Origin: Saururus chinensis
Taxonomy: Eukaryota; Streptophyta; Magnoliopsida; Piperales; Saururaceae
Length of the DNA: 64,000 nt
Assembly (NCBI GenBank): GCA_035235625.1
Contig: CP141140.1
Span: 8,018,685 to 8,082,684 of the forward strand
Direction: 5' to 3'
The notes beneath the pieces were generated by a model that saw nothing but the letters and a program-made list of their open reading frames with translations, was not told the DNA's origin and ran no database searches. Positions 1-12,230 of the stretch are shown piece after piece (position 1 is the first letter of the stretch; each line of letters starts with the position of its first letter). A program made the position numbers and the translations under genes.

Positions 1-40
1 AAATTGGGCTTAACCCATTTCTTAATGCCCACTTCTAACA
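1..40 (-). repeat. start of the copia 3' LTR (partial)
   Basis: These 40 bases are identical to 6241-6280. On the minus strand they are the first 40 nt of the LTR, directly after the polypurine tract. The rest lies left of the window. Confidence 0.9.
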
Positions 41-51
41 ATCCCCCACAT
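41..51 (-). other. copia polypurine tract
   Basis: The minus strand reads ATGTGGGGGAT immediately before the 3' LTR start TGTTAG. A purine run in this position is where plus-strand DNA synthesis is primed in LTR retroelements. Confidence 0.7.
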
Positions 52-625
52 GAATGAGAATTTGCTGGATATCTTATGCAAAACGATGCAGATAAATCGT
101 GAAAGCAATATTGAAAAGATCATGCATGGGGGTGAGGTAGCTTTTGGCTTTGAACCTTCCCTTGTGAAAACTATCGGGTCTACTAGCTAATCAGTGAACG
201 TGATGTCTTGAACTGTTCAGCCGTTTGTGTAAACCGAGACAATAAAATTCACGCAATCACTTCTCAGACACACTGTAGTTCTCATGATTGTGTTCATTTC
301 GGCCCTAAACAAACCTGGTTTCATAAGTGCTCTAATAGATTTAGCCTTAAAATCCTCATAGAAGCGGCCCCTTCACACTCATATAGGTGATTCTCATTAT
401 GAGTATCCTGCAATACTCCACTCAAATTAATTCAAGCTATGAGAACCATTAAAAACAACGCTTATCCTAATTCACTCTGCAGGCATCACTATCTCATCAT
501 AGGAATGGGGATGAGATTTTATCTCAATAGTGATTCCCCTTGAATCCCCCACAATTCGGTTGTCCCTTTAAACCTAGATCTTAGAATCTCCAGTTAACAA
601 GGTTGGGTTGTCATTATGGTGATTC

Positions 626-3600
626 TTAATGTATAGGCTGCAAGCCCATTCCCCTCGATGAACTGCTCACTTTTTCTTTAGTCAAACCCTTAGTAAGCGG
701 ATCTGCAATATTTTCTTTTAACCTACCATACTCAATGGAAATAATTTCACTAGAGAGCAATTGTTTTATAGTATTGTGCCTCTGACGTATATGTCGAGAC
801 TTACCATTATACAAGTTACTTTATGTCATTCCTATAGCCGATTGGCTATCACAATGTATGCAAATAGGTGGCACAGGTTTCCCCCACATTGGAATATCCT
901 CTAAAAAATTACGAAGCCACTCAGCCTCTTCGCCTGCTCTATCAAGCGCTATAAATTCAGATTCCATGGTGGATCTTGCTATACATGTTTATTTCGAGGA
1001 TTTCCAAGACACTGCTGCACCTCCAAGAATAAAGACATATCCACTAGTGGATTTCGAGTCTTTTGTATCAGATATCCAGTTTGCATCACAGTAACCCTCG
1101 AGTACTGCTGGATACCTTGTATAATGCAGCCCATAGTTCAAAGTATATCTCAGATATCTAAGAACCCTAACTATAGCATTCCAGTGGTCTGCCCCTAGGT
1201 TGCTATTAAATCTACTTAGTTTACTCACTAAGTACGCTATGTCGGGTCTCGTACAATTCATAATGTAATCAAGACTGCTAATAATTTGAGAATATTTAAG
1301 TTGTGATATGCTCTCACCCGAGTTTTTGCTTAAGTGCAATGTCACATCCACGGGTGTTCTCGCTGGACGATTATCATTTTGATTAAATTTTTCTAAGATT
1401 TTCTCAATGTAATGAGATTGTGATAATACATATCCATCAGATGTTCTAGTGATTTTCATCCCTAGTATGACATCTGCAACACTCATATCTTTCATTTCAA
1501 ACTGTTTGTTCAACATCTTTTTTGTAGTTTTAATGATATTATCATTGCTACCAATAATGAGCATATCATCCACATAAAGACATACAATGACATAGCCTTC
1601 AGGTCTATCTTTCACATAAACACATTTGTCACATTCATTAATTTTGAATCCATTTGACATCATCATTTTATCAAATTTTTCATGTCATTGCTTAGTTGCT
1701 TGTTTAAGTCCATAAAAAGATTTAACAAGTCTGCACACTTTATTTTCTTGACCCGGTACAACAAACCCTTCAGGTTGTTACATATAAATTTCCTCATTCA
1801 AGTCACCATTCAAGAATGCGGTTTTCATATCCATTTGATGTATTTAAAGATTATTCAAAGCAGCAATAGCGATTAACATCCTAATGGAAGTTATCCTTGT
1901 GACGGGTGAATATATATCAAAATAATCTTAACCTTCTTTTTGCTTATATCCTTTGATAACAAGTCTAGCTTTATATTTGTCAATTGATCCATCAACCTTC
2001 ATCTTCCTCTTAAATATTCACTTATATCCTAAAGGTTTACTCCCTAGCGGTAAATCTACCAACTCCCAAGTATGATTTTGCATAATGGATTCAATTTCAC
2101 TGTTTACTGCCTCCTTCCAATATTGTGCTTCAGGAGAAGACATGGCTGCCTTAAAACTTTGAGGCTCATTTTTCAACAAATAAGTTAGAAAGTCTGGACC
2201 AAAGGATTTTGATGTTCTAGCACGTTTGCTACGTCTAGGTTCATCATCTTCTCCCTCTTGGTCTTCACTATTATCCTTTTCAACATCTAAAGTTCTTTTA
2301 AAAGAACTTTCCTTTTGTGTAGAATTTAACGGGAAAATATTTTCAAAAAACGAAACATTCCTGGATTCAATCACAATATTAACATTTACATCAGGAATAT
2401 CTGATTTATGAACAAGAAAATGATATGCACTGCTATTATTAGCATAACCAATGAATACACAATTAATAGTCTTTAGTCAAATTTTATCCTCTTCGGATTA
2501 GGGACCGCCACTTTTGCCAAACACCCCCAAACTTTTAAGAATTTGTAAGAAGGCTTTCGACCTTTCCATAATTTATATGGTATTTGTAAAATTTTCTTAT
2601 GAGGTATTTTGTTAAGAATATAATTTGCTAAAAGCAGAACTTCCCCCCACATGTTCTGAGGTAACCCAGAACTTATTAACATGGCATTCATCATTTCTTT
2701 TAAAGTTCTATTTTTCCGTTCAGCAACTCCATTTTGCTGAGGTGAATAGGGTGCCGTTGTTTGGTGTATAATACCGTGTCGTGAACAAAAATGACCAAAA
2801 GGTGATTCATATTCCCCACCTCTATCACTTCTTAGAACCTTGATTTTCTTGCCAAGTTGATTCTCAACTTCTGTTTTATATAAAATAAACATGTCAATGG
2901 CCTCATCTTTACTTCTCAGCAAGTAGACATAACAAAAGTGAGTGCAATCGTCTATAAATGTAATAAAGTACTTTTTACCTTCTCTAGTTTAAACAAGTTT
3001 TAAATCACATACATCGCTGTGAATTAACTCAAGAGGTTCAGTGCATCTTGAAATACTTTGGAAAGATTTCCTTGTTAATTTTGATTCCACACAAGTTTCG
3101 CATTTATGACTTGAGTCAATAATAAACTTAGGCAAATAATCTATATTAATCAATCTTTGTAAAGCATCATAATTAACATAGCCTAATCTCGCGTGCCACA
3201 CATTGCATGACTCAATCATATACGAGGAAAAAGCATTTGCATTCTTAATAATAGAAATCGGTACAATGGTAAGTACATTGAGCTTGAAAAGCCCTTCATA
3301 TTTATCGGACTCAAAAACCAACTTGATGCCATTCTTGCTCAGCAAGGATCTGGACACCAAATTCTTTCGAATTTCAGGCACATGTAGCACATTATTGAGT
3401 GTGAGCTCTTTTCCTGAAGTCATCTTCAGAACGACCTTGCCAAGTCCTTCAACCTTCGCAGTAGAGGAGTTGCCCATAAACAGCTGTTCACCATTCTCCA
3501 CGGGCTGATAGGTGGAGAACATCTTCTTATTAGAGCAAACATGTCGAGTAGCCCCGGTGTTGACCCACCATTCACGAGCGTTCGTGACCATGTTCACTTC

Positions 3601-4530
3601 TGAAACAACAGCGAAAAGGTTGATGTCATTCACATCAGAGGAGAGAGTCTCCACTTCAGTCATGTGGGCTTGTGCATTCTTCTTCTTGGAATCATCTTGT
3701 TTCTTCCGTTTCCGAAAATCCTTAGCCTTGTGGCCCATTTTGTCACAGACATAACACTTGCCCTTGAATTTGGCTTTGTTGGAGTCATTGTTCGATTGTC
3801 CAGCATGATGTTTCCTCTTCTTGTTGTTGAAGCTATTGTTTTTGTGGCCTTGTTCTACAACGTTGACTTTGGCTTCCATGCCATAACCCCCGGTTTTCTT
3901 TTCAGAAGCACGGTTGTCCTCTTCAATCCTTAACCTCACAATCAAGTCTTCCATGTTCATCTCCTTTCTCTTATGCTTTAAGTAGTTCTTGAAATCCTTC
4001 TAGGATGGTGGTAATTTTTCTATTATAGCTGCCACCTGGAAAGACTTACTTAAAGTCATTCCTTCTGCATGAATATCATGCAGGATAACTTGGAGGTCTT
4101 GAACTTGAGTGATCACAGTTTTAGAGTCCACCATTTTAAAGTCAAGAAATTTTCCGACCACGAACTTCTTCTTTCCAGCATCCTCAGTCTTGTACTTCTT
4201 GTCTAAGGACTCCCATAGTGCCTTAACACTTTTCATTGAACTGTACACATTGTATAATGTGTTGTCCAACCCGTTAAGGATATAATTATGACATCAAAAA
4301 TCTGCATGTTTCCATGCATCAACAGCCGCAACAGCCTTCTTGTCTTCCCTTTTCTCCTCAGTGAGAATAGGGACTTCCTCTTGAAGGAAGCGGGCTAAGT
4401 TCAGGGTGGTGAAATAGAAGAGCATTTTCTGCTGCCATCGTTTCAAATCCTCCCCATTGAACTTCTCTGGTTTCTCCCCTTTAATTTGAAGAGGAGCAGT
4501 CACCGAAGTGGGCATAAGTACCGATGTCAA
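626..4530 (-). pseudogene. copia gag-pol polyprotein, broken
   Basis: The open pieces read as one polyprotein. Gag is at 4530-4000. A zinc knuckle near 3725-3770 has lost its last Cys (C-x2-C-x4-H, then Phe). The protease motif near 3550 reads WWVNTGA, with Asn in place of the catalytic Asp. The integrase core at 2922-2473 contains SDRGGEY and SPQQNGVAER. Reverse transcriptase at 1666-989 has the YVDD box. The RNase H end at 814-626 has ADPLTK. Pieces from 4530 to 2473 share one frame and are split only by stop codons (near 4291, 3999 and 2989). The frame shifts near 2465, and more stops occur at 1667-2018 and 815-988. Several breaks fall where relatives have Trp. The element would need helper proteins in trans to move. 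Confidence 0.9.
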
Positions 4531-4599
4531 GTGGGTACCTTCAACATCTATTTCTGTTCCAAAGAATAGAATATTAACTCAGTTTTATAAAATCAGTGA

Positions 4600-5400
4600 A
4601 ATTTCAGAAACAATAAACGTCCAAAATTTATAAACAGTAAACTATATGATGAAGTAAATTTCCGAAATTTTTGAACAGTAACCTTATGGAAAAAACCTTA
4701 AATAGTAAAGTTTAAAAAATAAATGAACAGTAAATCCAAAATTTGTGAACAGTAAATTTTCAGAAATTCTTAAACAGTAACCTTCAGAAAATAATCAATA
4801 GGAAACTTCTGAAAATTTTTGAACAGTAACGTCAAAATTTATTTTTTTGAACAGTAAACTGTAAAAATAATGAACAGTAACTTCGAAAATTTTTGAACAG
4901 TTAACTGAAAATTTCGGAACAGTAAACTTCAGAAAAAGTTACGTACTGTATAATATAACGATGAACAGTAAACTTCTGAATAATGAACAGTAAAACTTTC
5001 AGAAAAGTTCAAATAGTAAACTATAAAATTTCTGAACAGTGGACGTCCAAAGTGATGAACAGTACAATTTTACTCTCTAAACAGTAAAAATTCAAACTTT
5101 ACGCACAAAGAGTCAAAAGATGAATAGTTACACACAGAACTTTCAAAGTCCGAAAATTCATACACGGAACAGTAGAATAGAATGTCCAAAAATGAACGTA
5201 AAGTATGGAAAAATCTCAAAATTTTTTGCACAGTACTTTCTAAAGTCGAAAATTTTCATGCAGTACTTTCAAACATCACGTCTAGAATAGTATGATTGCA
5301 GCATAAAACGCAATGTAAAATGAAAGCAGAAATTTTTCCTACTGTTTAGGCACAGTGAAACATATTTGCACAGTAAAAAAATTTTAAAATTTTACGTGGG
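4600..5400 (-). repeat. copia leader with more than 20 GAACAGTAA-type repeats
   Basis: Between the gag start and the 5' LTR the plus strand repeats GAACAGTAA and close variants (AACAGTAAAC, GAACAGTAACC, GCACAGTAAA) more than 20 times. Typical spacing is about 22-25 bp and the filler is AT-rich, as in AAACTTCAGAAAATTT. On the element's sense strand the motif is TTTACTGTTC. The array lies in the untranslated leader. Confidence 0.85.
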
Positions 5401-5463
5401 TAATACTATTCTGCATGCATATCAATAAAATACGAAAATACATAGAAATCCTGTCTTAAGATT

Positions 5464-6280
5464 GTTATAAATATATCTTCGTACCTTTGCCTGGTTTTTT
5501 TGATGAGAAATCTTACTGAAAGAAGTATGACCGAATCAAGTAATTCACTCTGTCCTTAAGACAGAATTCGCCCTCCCTTATAAGTGCTTAGGATCTCGCA
5601 GGCGTCTGTCTCCCAGGATAAGACAGTCAACCATACACCGTAGGAGCACTTCCAAGACGGTATATGCAGCGAACCACAGTGACAATGACAGAAAATCCCA
5701 AATCAGATTTATGCAGAAATCTGTTTTCGTGATTTTATAAGAAAGCCCGTTGAAGAAGACAACCATTCCCGTCCAAACGGATGCGTCCATCCGTAAAGGA
5801 CACAATCGTAGTGAAAACAAACCGGACCCAAATCAATTAAATAAACCAAATGAATTTTGTCCCAAAATAATAATATCATGTTGACCCAACCCAACCCAAC
5901 CCGACCCGGCCCGCCGCGCGTGCAAACCGAGCCGGCCGGACGGACGGCGGCGGCGGCGCGCGCGTGTGGGTTAGCCCACCTAGGTGCATTGGTCCAACAT
6001 CTCTCTCCCCCACAAAAGTGGGTTGGCCCAAGGGCCTAACATGTAAGGCCAAACTAATGCCTTATATACCAACACCATCAACTTCACCTAGGCGATGTGA
6101 GACTATTCACTCCTTCAACCAATTCCCATGTGTTATTCTCATTCAATCTGAAGTGAGCTTGGGCTTTCTCTACCAAATGGGCTTAGCCCACTTGAACAAT
6201 ATGGGCTTGACCCACATATCCATTATCATACCCATCTAACAAATTGGGCTTAACCCATTTCTTAATGCCCACTTCTAACA
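5464..6280 (-). repeat. copia 5' LTR (inner boundary inferred)
   Basis: The outer end at 6280 is fixed by the 40-bp match to the window start. The inner end is placed at 5464 because the plus strand there reads TGTTATAAA, which gives a minus-strand LTR ending ATAACA and mirrors the TGTTAG start (TG...CA rule), about 817 bp in all. I found no tRNA-iMet-type primer binding site next to it, so this end is less certain. A GC-rich stretch at 5880-5970 and a TATA-like box on the minus strand lie within the LTR. Confidence 0.65.
6059..6070 (-). promoter_or_regulatory. TATA-like box in copia 5' LTR
   Basis: The minus strand reads GGTATATAAGGC, about 210 nt into the LTR. That is a plausible TATA box for the element transcript. 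Confidence 0.45.
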
Positions 6281-6641
6281 TGATTGTCCATAACACTGCT
6301 TATATCATGAATGTGAGTGTTTCTACCAACATACCTTGACAAAGCTTCATTCAAGGTCATTCAACCGAGATAAAAATAGAAAATCAACCATAGTTGTCTT
6401 TTAGTGTATCCATTCTAAGGTATTGTTTGACAACCACTTTCCCCTTAATTTGTAGCTTATTTACGTTCATTTTCCCATAATTTTATTTAAATGTTATACT
6501 TCATGTCAAATTATTTTTTAATAAATATTAATAAATAGTTCTTGTTTGGTAACCTATATTAATTATTTACCCAAGATTCAAAATAAATGACCTCAAAATC
6601 TGAATCTGTGTTGAAAAAAGCCATAAATTGCCTTCCTGAAT

Positions 6642-6733
6642 AATCCTCGTAATGACCCCCACATTAAGAACTCATTTTTGTACAAAGAATCCTCGTAATG
6701 ACCCCCACATTAAGAACTCATTTTTGTACAAAG
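6642..6733. repeat. exact 46-bp tandem duplication
   Basis: The 46-bp unit starting AATCCTCGTAATGACCCCC occupies 6642-6687 and repeats without change at 6688-6733. Exact identity indicates a recent event. Confidence 0.9.
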
Positions 6734-8946
6734 ACATTTGAAGCAAAATGTTATTTTTTATAAGAATGTTATTTTTATGGCACTCTCCAAAGGCCCCAAA
6801 TATTCACTAAGTGCAACTTAAAATATAATAACAATCGACTTGCCAACCTTTTGTTCCATTGCCATTATAAAAAAACTTCAGTGTCCATTATTTTACACAA
6901 AAAACTTACAACTCCATTAAAGTATGGTCATAACTCATACAAACACCAGTTTATTTCAAATAATGGAAAAAATAAAATTGACGGAGTAATGGAAGAAATA
7001 AACAAGCAAATTGGCATGGAGTGAAAATTAACTCGAGATTCTTTTCAATGTGATCAAAGATATACCAATGTGCAAAATATTTTTTATTCATTTTTTGTTA
7101 CCCGGATTGAAATCCTAATTACAAAGTCGATCTCATACTCCAAGGACCTCTAACTGAAGCCATTTGACAAAAAAATTGGGGCACACCCAATGAAAAAAAT
7201 CAACATCAAACTCCAGGATGGACTTCAACCTGTTGACCGTTATTACTAGCGTGGCCACTGGCCAATCGAGGCATGCCCACAAAGAAGTTGGCATATAAAT
7301 AAGGACCACCGGTGATCAAAGATCCCTCTAATAAACCGGGAAGGACACATATTACATGTAGGTGAATGAAGAGGCAGCAGAGGAAGAATTGAGAAGGGAG
7401 GTAATTAAGTCTCTGTCTCTCCGTAACGAACGTAAGTTTATTTATTGGGTATATTACAAGAATACCCATAAGGCATGGCTGCGATAGGGAAAAGTCATAT
7501 AAAGAAGGGAACTATTGTCATATATTACACATATATATTGTCATATATTACACTTAAAAAAAAATTAAGCTAGGCCATAACATCAACAACAAAAAAAACA
7601 CATAAACAAGGGAACTATTACGCACAACAAAGAAAAAGGCATGAGCTCCAACACAAACAAGTAGACGAATAAAAGGAGCAACAACACAATTATAGCGAGT
7701 GAACGAGACAAGCACTACCACTATTGTAACGAATCTAATACGGCAGATCACAAGGGTTGTCTCCAAACAGTCGGCTAACTACTGATACAGCATACACCAA
7801 GGTTCAAATCCACCCACGAAGAATGGGAGGCAGGAGGGATTTGAAATCAAAACACCATCGCAACGAATCCACGAGCAGAGACAAAAATCAACAAGGGTGC
7901 ATACCCCCATCAGTGAAGGAGGATGCCACCCAAAACCATGGTCCTCTACCGCACCCTTGAGAAAAGTGAGGGGCACGTACATTCACAGTTAAGGCCAATA
8001 GTCAGTCCAACCATAAACTTCTACTCCATCTTTTGGACAAAGGCGAGCCCAGCCCAAAACCATGAGGGAACAAAAGAATACAAGCCACAACAGAACCAAC
8101 AACTCAATACAAGCTAGGCACATGGATATGAAGCAACGTTTTACACACAAAGTAAAGAGACATAGACAAGATAGAAGGGCAGCACCAACGCCCAGAAAGT
8201 AGAGGTCTTTGACTCTGGGAACAAAAAAAGAAGGAAAGGTGGTAAGGATGAGAGAAAGTGGCAGGGGAAAAGAGGAGGTGACAAGGTGAAGGGAATATTG
8301 CGGAATAAGAGCCCGTAGAGGGGAACATTTATATGATGTACAGATTATGGGGATAGATCGTCATTGGTTGCCTTAAATATCCAACCAATAAGACGTAAGT
8401 AGAGTTTATGGAGTGGATGTAGAGAGCCATTTCATAACAAACCACTTTCTACATTCCTTCAATCAAGCCATCATTTCTTTCCCTCCTCCCTTACGCAACC
8501 AGCCTTCTACATTTTCCTGTCTTTTGCCTCAAAGTGTGTGGTAAAATTAGGGATTTCTTCAAGGCTCCTTCAGCCTTGATATCATCTCGATATTATACTA
8601 CTTTTCATGTAAGTTAAAAACCAAACCTTTTCCTTTATAAACTCTTTTGATTTAGCCATAAATTTAGAATAATGTCGGATGAGCTGAACCCATGCAACTA
8701 GCAGTTCCCTATTTCAGAAGTGAAAATGCCCATGTAATGCTGCAAGCGTACGTAGCTTTATTGCTCTACTACTTGAGATCACATATCTCATTTCTCCATT
8801 TGTCCTACTCATACAAATGACTTGGCTGAGGGCTCAAATTCTTGTTGATGCTCCTTTTTAGATGAATAGTTGGACTTCCAAATATTGGGACAGATGAACA
8901 CATATTTTATCAAGATATTTTGGGAAAATATTTAGATGTGTTCACT

Positions 8947-9073
8947 TGCAATGAACTCAAAATATGCCTCCTATCGCAGGTGGGCATGTGGTAGCCGGTT
9001 GCCTTCAAAGGATGATAGGCTATAACCAGTTTTCATTGACACATGCCCACCTATAATAGGGGGCTCATTGCAG
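8947..9073. repeat. imperfect hairpin, about 33-45 nt arms
   Basis: The left arm near 8947-8992 contains TGCAATGAA and AGGTGGGCATGTG. The right arm near 9038-9073 contains the reverse complement CACATGCCCACCT and CTCATTGCA. This is probably a small MITE or foldback remnant. Confidence 0.55.
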
Positions 9074-9449
9074 AAGATTTATTTTAAAATCTTCATTAGT
9101 TTTGACCTATAAAGCTTTAAAATAGATAAATTAACTAACAAAATTTCACTTGCAATATGTTCAGTTACGGACTCGCACTGTTTTGCAATCAGAATTGCTC
9201 TACTTAGGACAAGTTCTACCTTTGATGATCACTGCAGTGATTATTTTACCATAAAATGGATGCCCTATTAAAGTCGCACTTATGCTCGACTGTCAATCCT
9301 CGCGTTCCCTAGTGAAACATCAAATTCCTAGAAAAAGCCCTAGTCTTTTCCCATCAAGAAGAAATATCGTAGTAAGCCAATACTTGAAAAGAATACATTG
9401 AACTCAGTTTGAGAGGGTAAAGACTAGATAAGAAATATTAAAAGAAGTA

Positions 9450-9703
9450 CTCCCTCCACCCTAAAATAAGTGTCTTATTTAAAAATTTAATTTGTTCTAA
9501 AATAAGTGTCCTATATTTAGTTGTTAACCACTTTCTCTTTTTTTATGCAGTTTACATGTATATTTTTTTATAAAATACCCTCTGTTGACTTTTTCTGTGT
9601 TAATAAAGAAAATGTAATTCTAAATTTTTGTGAATAATATGAGTTAGCTTAAATATTTAACTTTTATAAAATAGGACACTTATTTCAAGACAGAGAGAAT
9701 ATT
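9450..9703. mobile_element. Stowaway-type MITE
   Basis: The left end reads TA-CTCCCTCCACCCTAAAATAAG. The right end is its imperfect inverted copy, reading CACTTATTTCAAGACAGAGAG and then TA. CTCCCTCC termini at a TA target are typical of Stowaway (Tc1/mariner) MITEs. It is about 250 bp long with no coding capacity. Confidence 0.75.
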
Positions 9704-11229
9704 ATATTTAGTCCTACTTTTTCTCTAAATTGGTGTTTTTTAATATAAAAATATTATATTTGAAAAAATATTATAACTACATTTTGTCGAGTTGTTTTTT
9801 ACAAAGTGATGCATATCTCCCTCTAAAACTTTGAAACATGCAGCAATTTCACTTGAAGAGTCAGGTAATGAGACATCTAGTTAACTTACCTGCAAATATA
9901 TATTTAAAACTAACACTCTAAAAGTAAACAAAAAGATTTAGTTTATTTCAAAATGACATTATTCAAAGTAACCAAAATAACATTGGGAGAACTAGTGATC
10001 AAAATGGATTGATTAAAGCTGTCACAACCTGAATTTTTAAAACTCTTTTTAATATAGGGTGTGCAATAATTCACAAAAAAATTTTAAAATCAAATCAAAT
10101 CAATGTGAACTAAATATCCAGGTCATTATCGTTGGAGTTCATAAATACGAGTAACAAAATATATCATAATATAAAGGTATCCAAAACTCTATAAATAATT
10201 AAATCATCTATCTAAGAGCAAAAATTCATCTATCTAGAAATAAGCAACTAAGTAAAATTAACCCTCACATTGTTATTATAATCATCTAAAATATATTAAA
10301 ATAATAGAACTAAATCCTACTAAAGCTAAGTCATTCTCAATTTAAAAGCCATGTCCCGATCCCACTAGTCATCACTAGAAGAACATACAAAACTAGATCG
10401 TTGAGTATACAAATACTAAATAGGATAGCAAAATAACAAATATGTAAAATGATATTACATTTTATGCAAGTCTACTTTGGGCTTTCACTTCTACCATTTA
10501 TCATTAACAATATTATTATAAATTCTCATCAATTTCCCCTTTAGGAAAACTAATAACCCGCCTAGCTAATCTCGTAGACAAATAGACACATCAAATATCA
10601 ACCTAAGTGGAAAATAATACAACTCACCATAGACTACCCATAAGGTAAACATCCATGATGAAGCCCTATAATCCACCATGAGATGTCATTTTCCAGCCTA
10701 GCCCCTAATGACCTGACTGGAAGGGAAAGGCATGACTCACAAGTATACCTAAACAAAAATGGTGTGAGATACAACCAAGTAGGATATTAGTGACTCTGAT
10801 TATGTGTACACTAAGTGATCATAAATAGATTGGTGGTGAGTCTAGCTCGAGCATAGTTCTCTTCCAACAGGGAAGTGCAACTACATGGCCAAATCAACAC
10901 TAAGGGTATTTTAAACCATATTAGTCTAATCAGACTAGGTTAAAGCCTTTAAACCACCCTTGGTTCATCAACCTAGTCAGTTGTTAGGTTTAAACCTCAT
11001 TTCATTTGCATGAACCAGTTCTTGACCCCCACTAAAGGTATTTAGTCTTTACCTTAATTAAATGTCAAACCCCCAATCCAAAGCCCTCTATCATTATCAA
11101 TTAATCTTCATTCATCTTAATGTATTGATTTACAAGGTTCAATTATGCACATACATCAAATCAATAAAGCTTAAACTACCCAATAATAGTCCAACAAATA
11201 TCATTAATAAGGTTTAGGTCCAAAATGGG
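9704..11229. other. intergenic, possible old LTR-like sequence
   Basis: There is no coding potential. The stretch at 10350-10950 reads like retrotransposon LTR DNA in composition, but no paired LTR or domain is visible here, so it stays unclassified. Confidence 0.4.
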
Positions 11230-11810
11230 TCATTAAGGACCCCAATATGTTCTTTGGTAGGGCTCGGGCCAAAAGAACAATGAAATTTGAGTTTTATTTT
11301 GAAAACATTCCGTATGTACCATACTATATATATGTGTACTGTACAAGAGGCATCATATACTTAATTCCGACTGCATGTACTAGACTGGCCTCTTCTATTT
11401 TTAAAAACAGAAATTTTTTCACTCTTTCTTCTATTTTTATAAGAGCTTTGGGCTTGGCCCAGCCCAAAGGAAAAAACATGTTGTGGGCTGGGCCTGGCTG
11501 GCCAGTCACTTGCCGAGCCCCTTGTCTTTATTTTTCTTTTTTTTGTTGGGCCTTGGGCCCTAAGACCCGACCCACTAGGCTCAACCCATTGGCCCGGTTT
11601 TGGGCTGGCCCATCTCGACTTGGCTGCGAGCTACGTGGGCCAGGTCTAGCTAACCCGCCCATGGTTGGGTTGTCTTCTTCCTCTAGCAGAAGTCTCTAGT
11701 GGAAATTCCGCTTGAGGAAGGGCATGGACTCACCATGGCCTTGTGCGACGGCTCATAGCACGCTGCTACAGAGGCCCCGCAGGAGCCGACACAGCTCAAG
11801 GGAAGAAGTT

Positions 11811-12110
11811 TAGGTGGGCTCAACCACCGTCAGGCAGTGTGCATGGCCAACTTTGGCCTTCCGCTCCACTTGCTCATAAAAATAATTAATGGCTTGACGG
11901 TGGAGGCCCTATCGGAGCCAATATGGCCGAGGGGCAAAAGCTTAGGTGGGCTCATCTGTCATCAGGCGATGCGCATGGCCAACTCTGGCCTTCTGCCCCA
12001 CTTGCTGATAAAAAAAATGAACACCTTGACGGTGGAGCACGAGGACACCATTGTGACCAAAGGAAGCAGAACGAGTGGCTAGCGGCCGTCAGGCGGTGCG
12101 CACCCCCTAC
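11811..12110. repeat. three degenerate units of about 132 bp in GC-richer DNA
   Basis: TAGGTGGGCT starts at 11811 and again at 11943, 132 bp apart. Both units continue with a CAGGC(A/G)(G/A)TG(T/C)GCATGGCCAACT block, a CCACTTGCT block and CTTGACGGTGGAG. A third partial unit near 12085 has GTCAGGCGGTGCGCA. The surrounding 11.2-12.2 kb is richer in GC than its flanks and probably derives from a transposon. Confidence 0.7.
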
Positions 12111-12230
12111 TCCCTTTATGCCACCCACCCTGACGATTGAATCAATCCCCAAACTAGAGAAAAGGAAAACAGAATTGTCTAGGGAAGGGCTGCTCATGGC
12201 ATCCGGTGACAAGTGACAACTATCACAAAA

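Larger units (their letters stand above)
1..6280 (-). mobile_element. Ty1/copia LTR retrotransposon, decayed, cut by left edge
   Basis: The first 40 bases recur exactly at 6241-6280. Read on the minus strand this block starts TGTTAGAAGTGG, a typical LTR start. The 5' LTR therefore ends at 6280 and only the first 40 bp of the 3' LTR lie inside the window. Between them, on the minus strand, come gag, protease, integrase, reverse transcriptase and RNase H in that order; integrase before RT is the Ty1/copia arrangement. The coding part has several in-frame stops and at least one frameshift, so the copy cannot make its own proteins. The target-site duplication cannot be checked because the left end is outside the window. 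Confidence 0.95.
6281..9449. other. intergenic, no gene recognised
   Basis: AT-rich DNA with only short unconvincing ORFs. It holds the 46-bp tandem duplication and the hairpin listed separately. A stretch at about 7200-8330 is more GC-balanced and could be an old transposon, but I recognise no domain in it. Confidence 0.6.

Noticed and set aside
6642-6733. Possible CRISPR-like repeat
   Set aside because: Only two directly adjacent copies without spacers, in plant nuclear DNA; a simple tandem duplication.
7795-7815. GGTTCAAATCC, a tRNA B-box look-alike
   Set aside because: No matching A-box, acceptor stem or cloverleaf can be built upstream.
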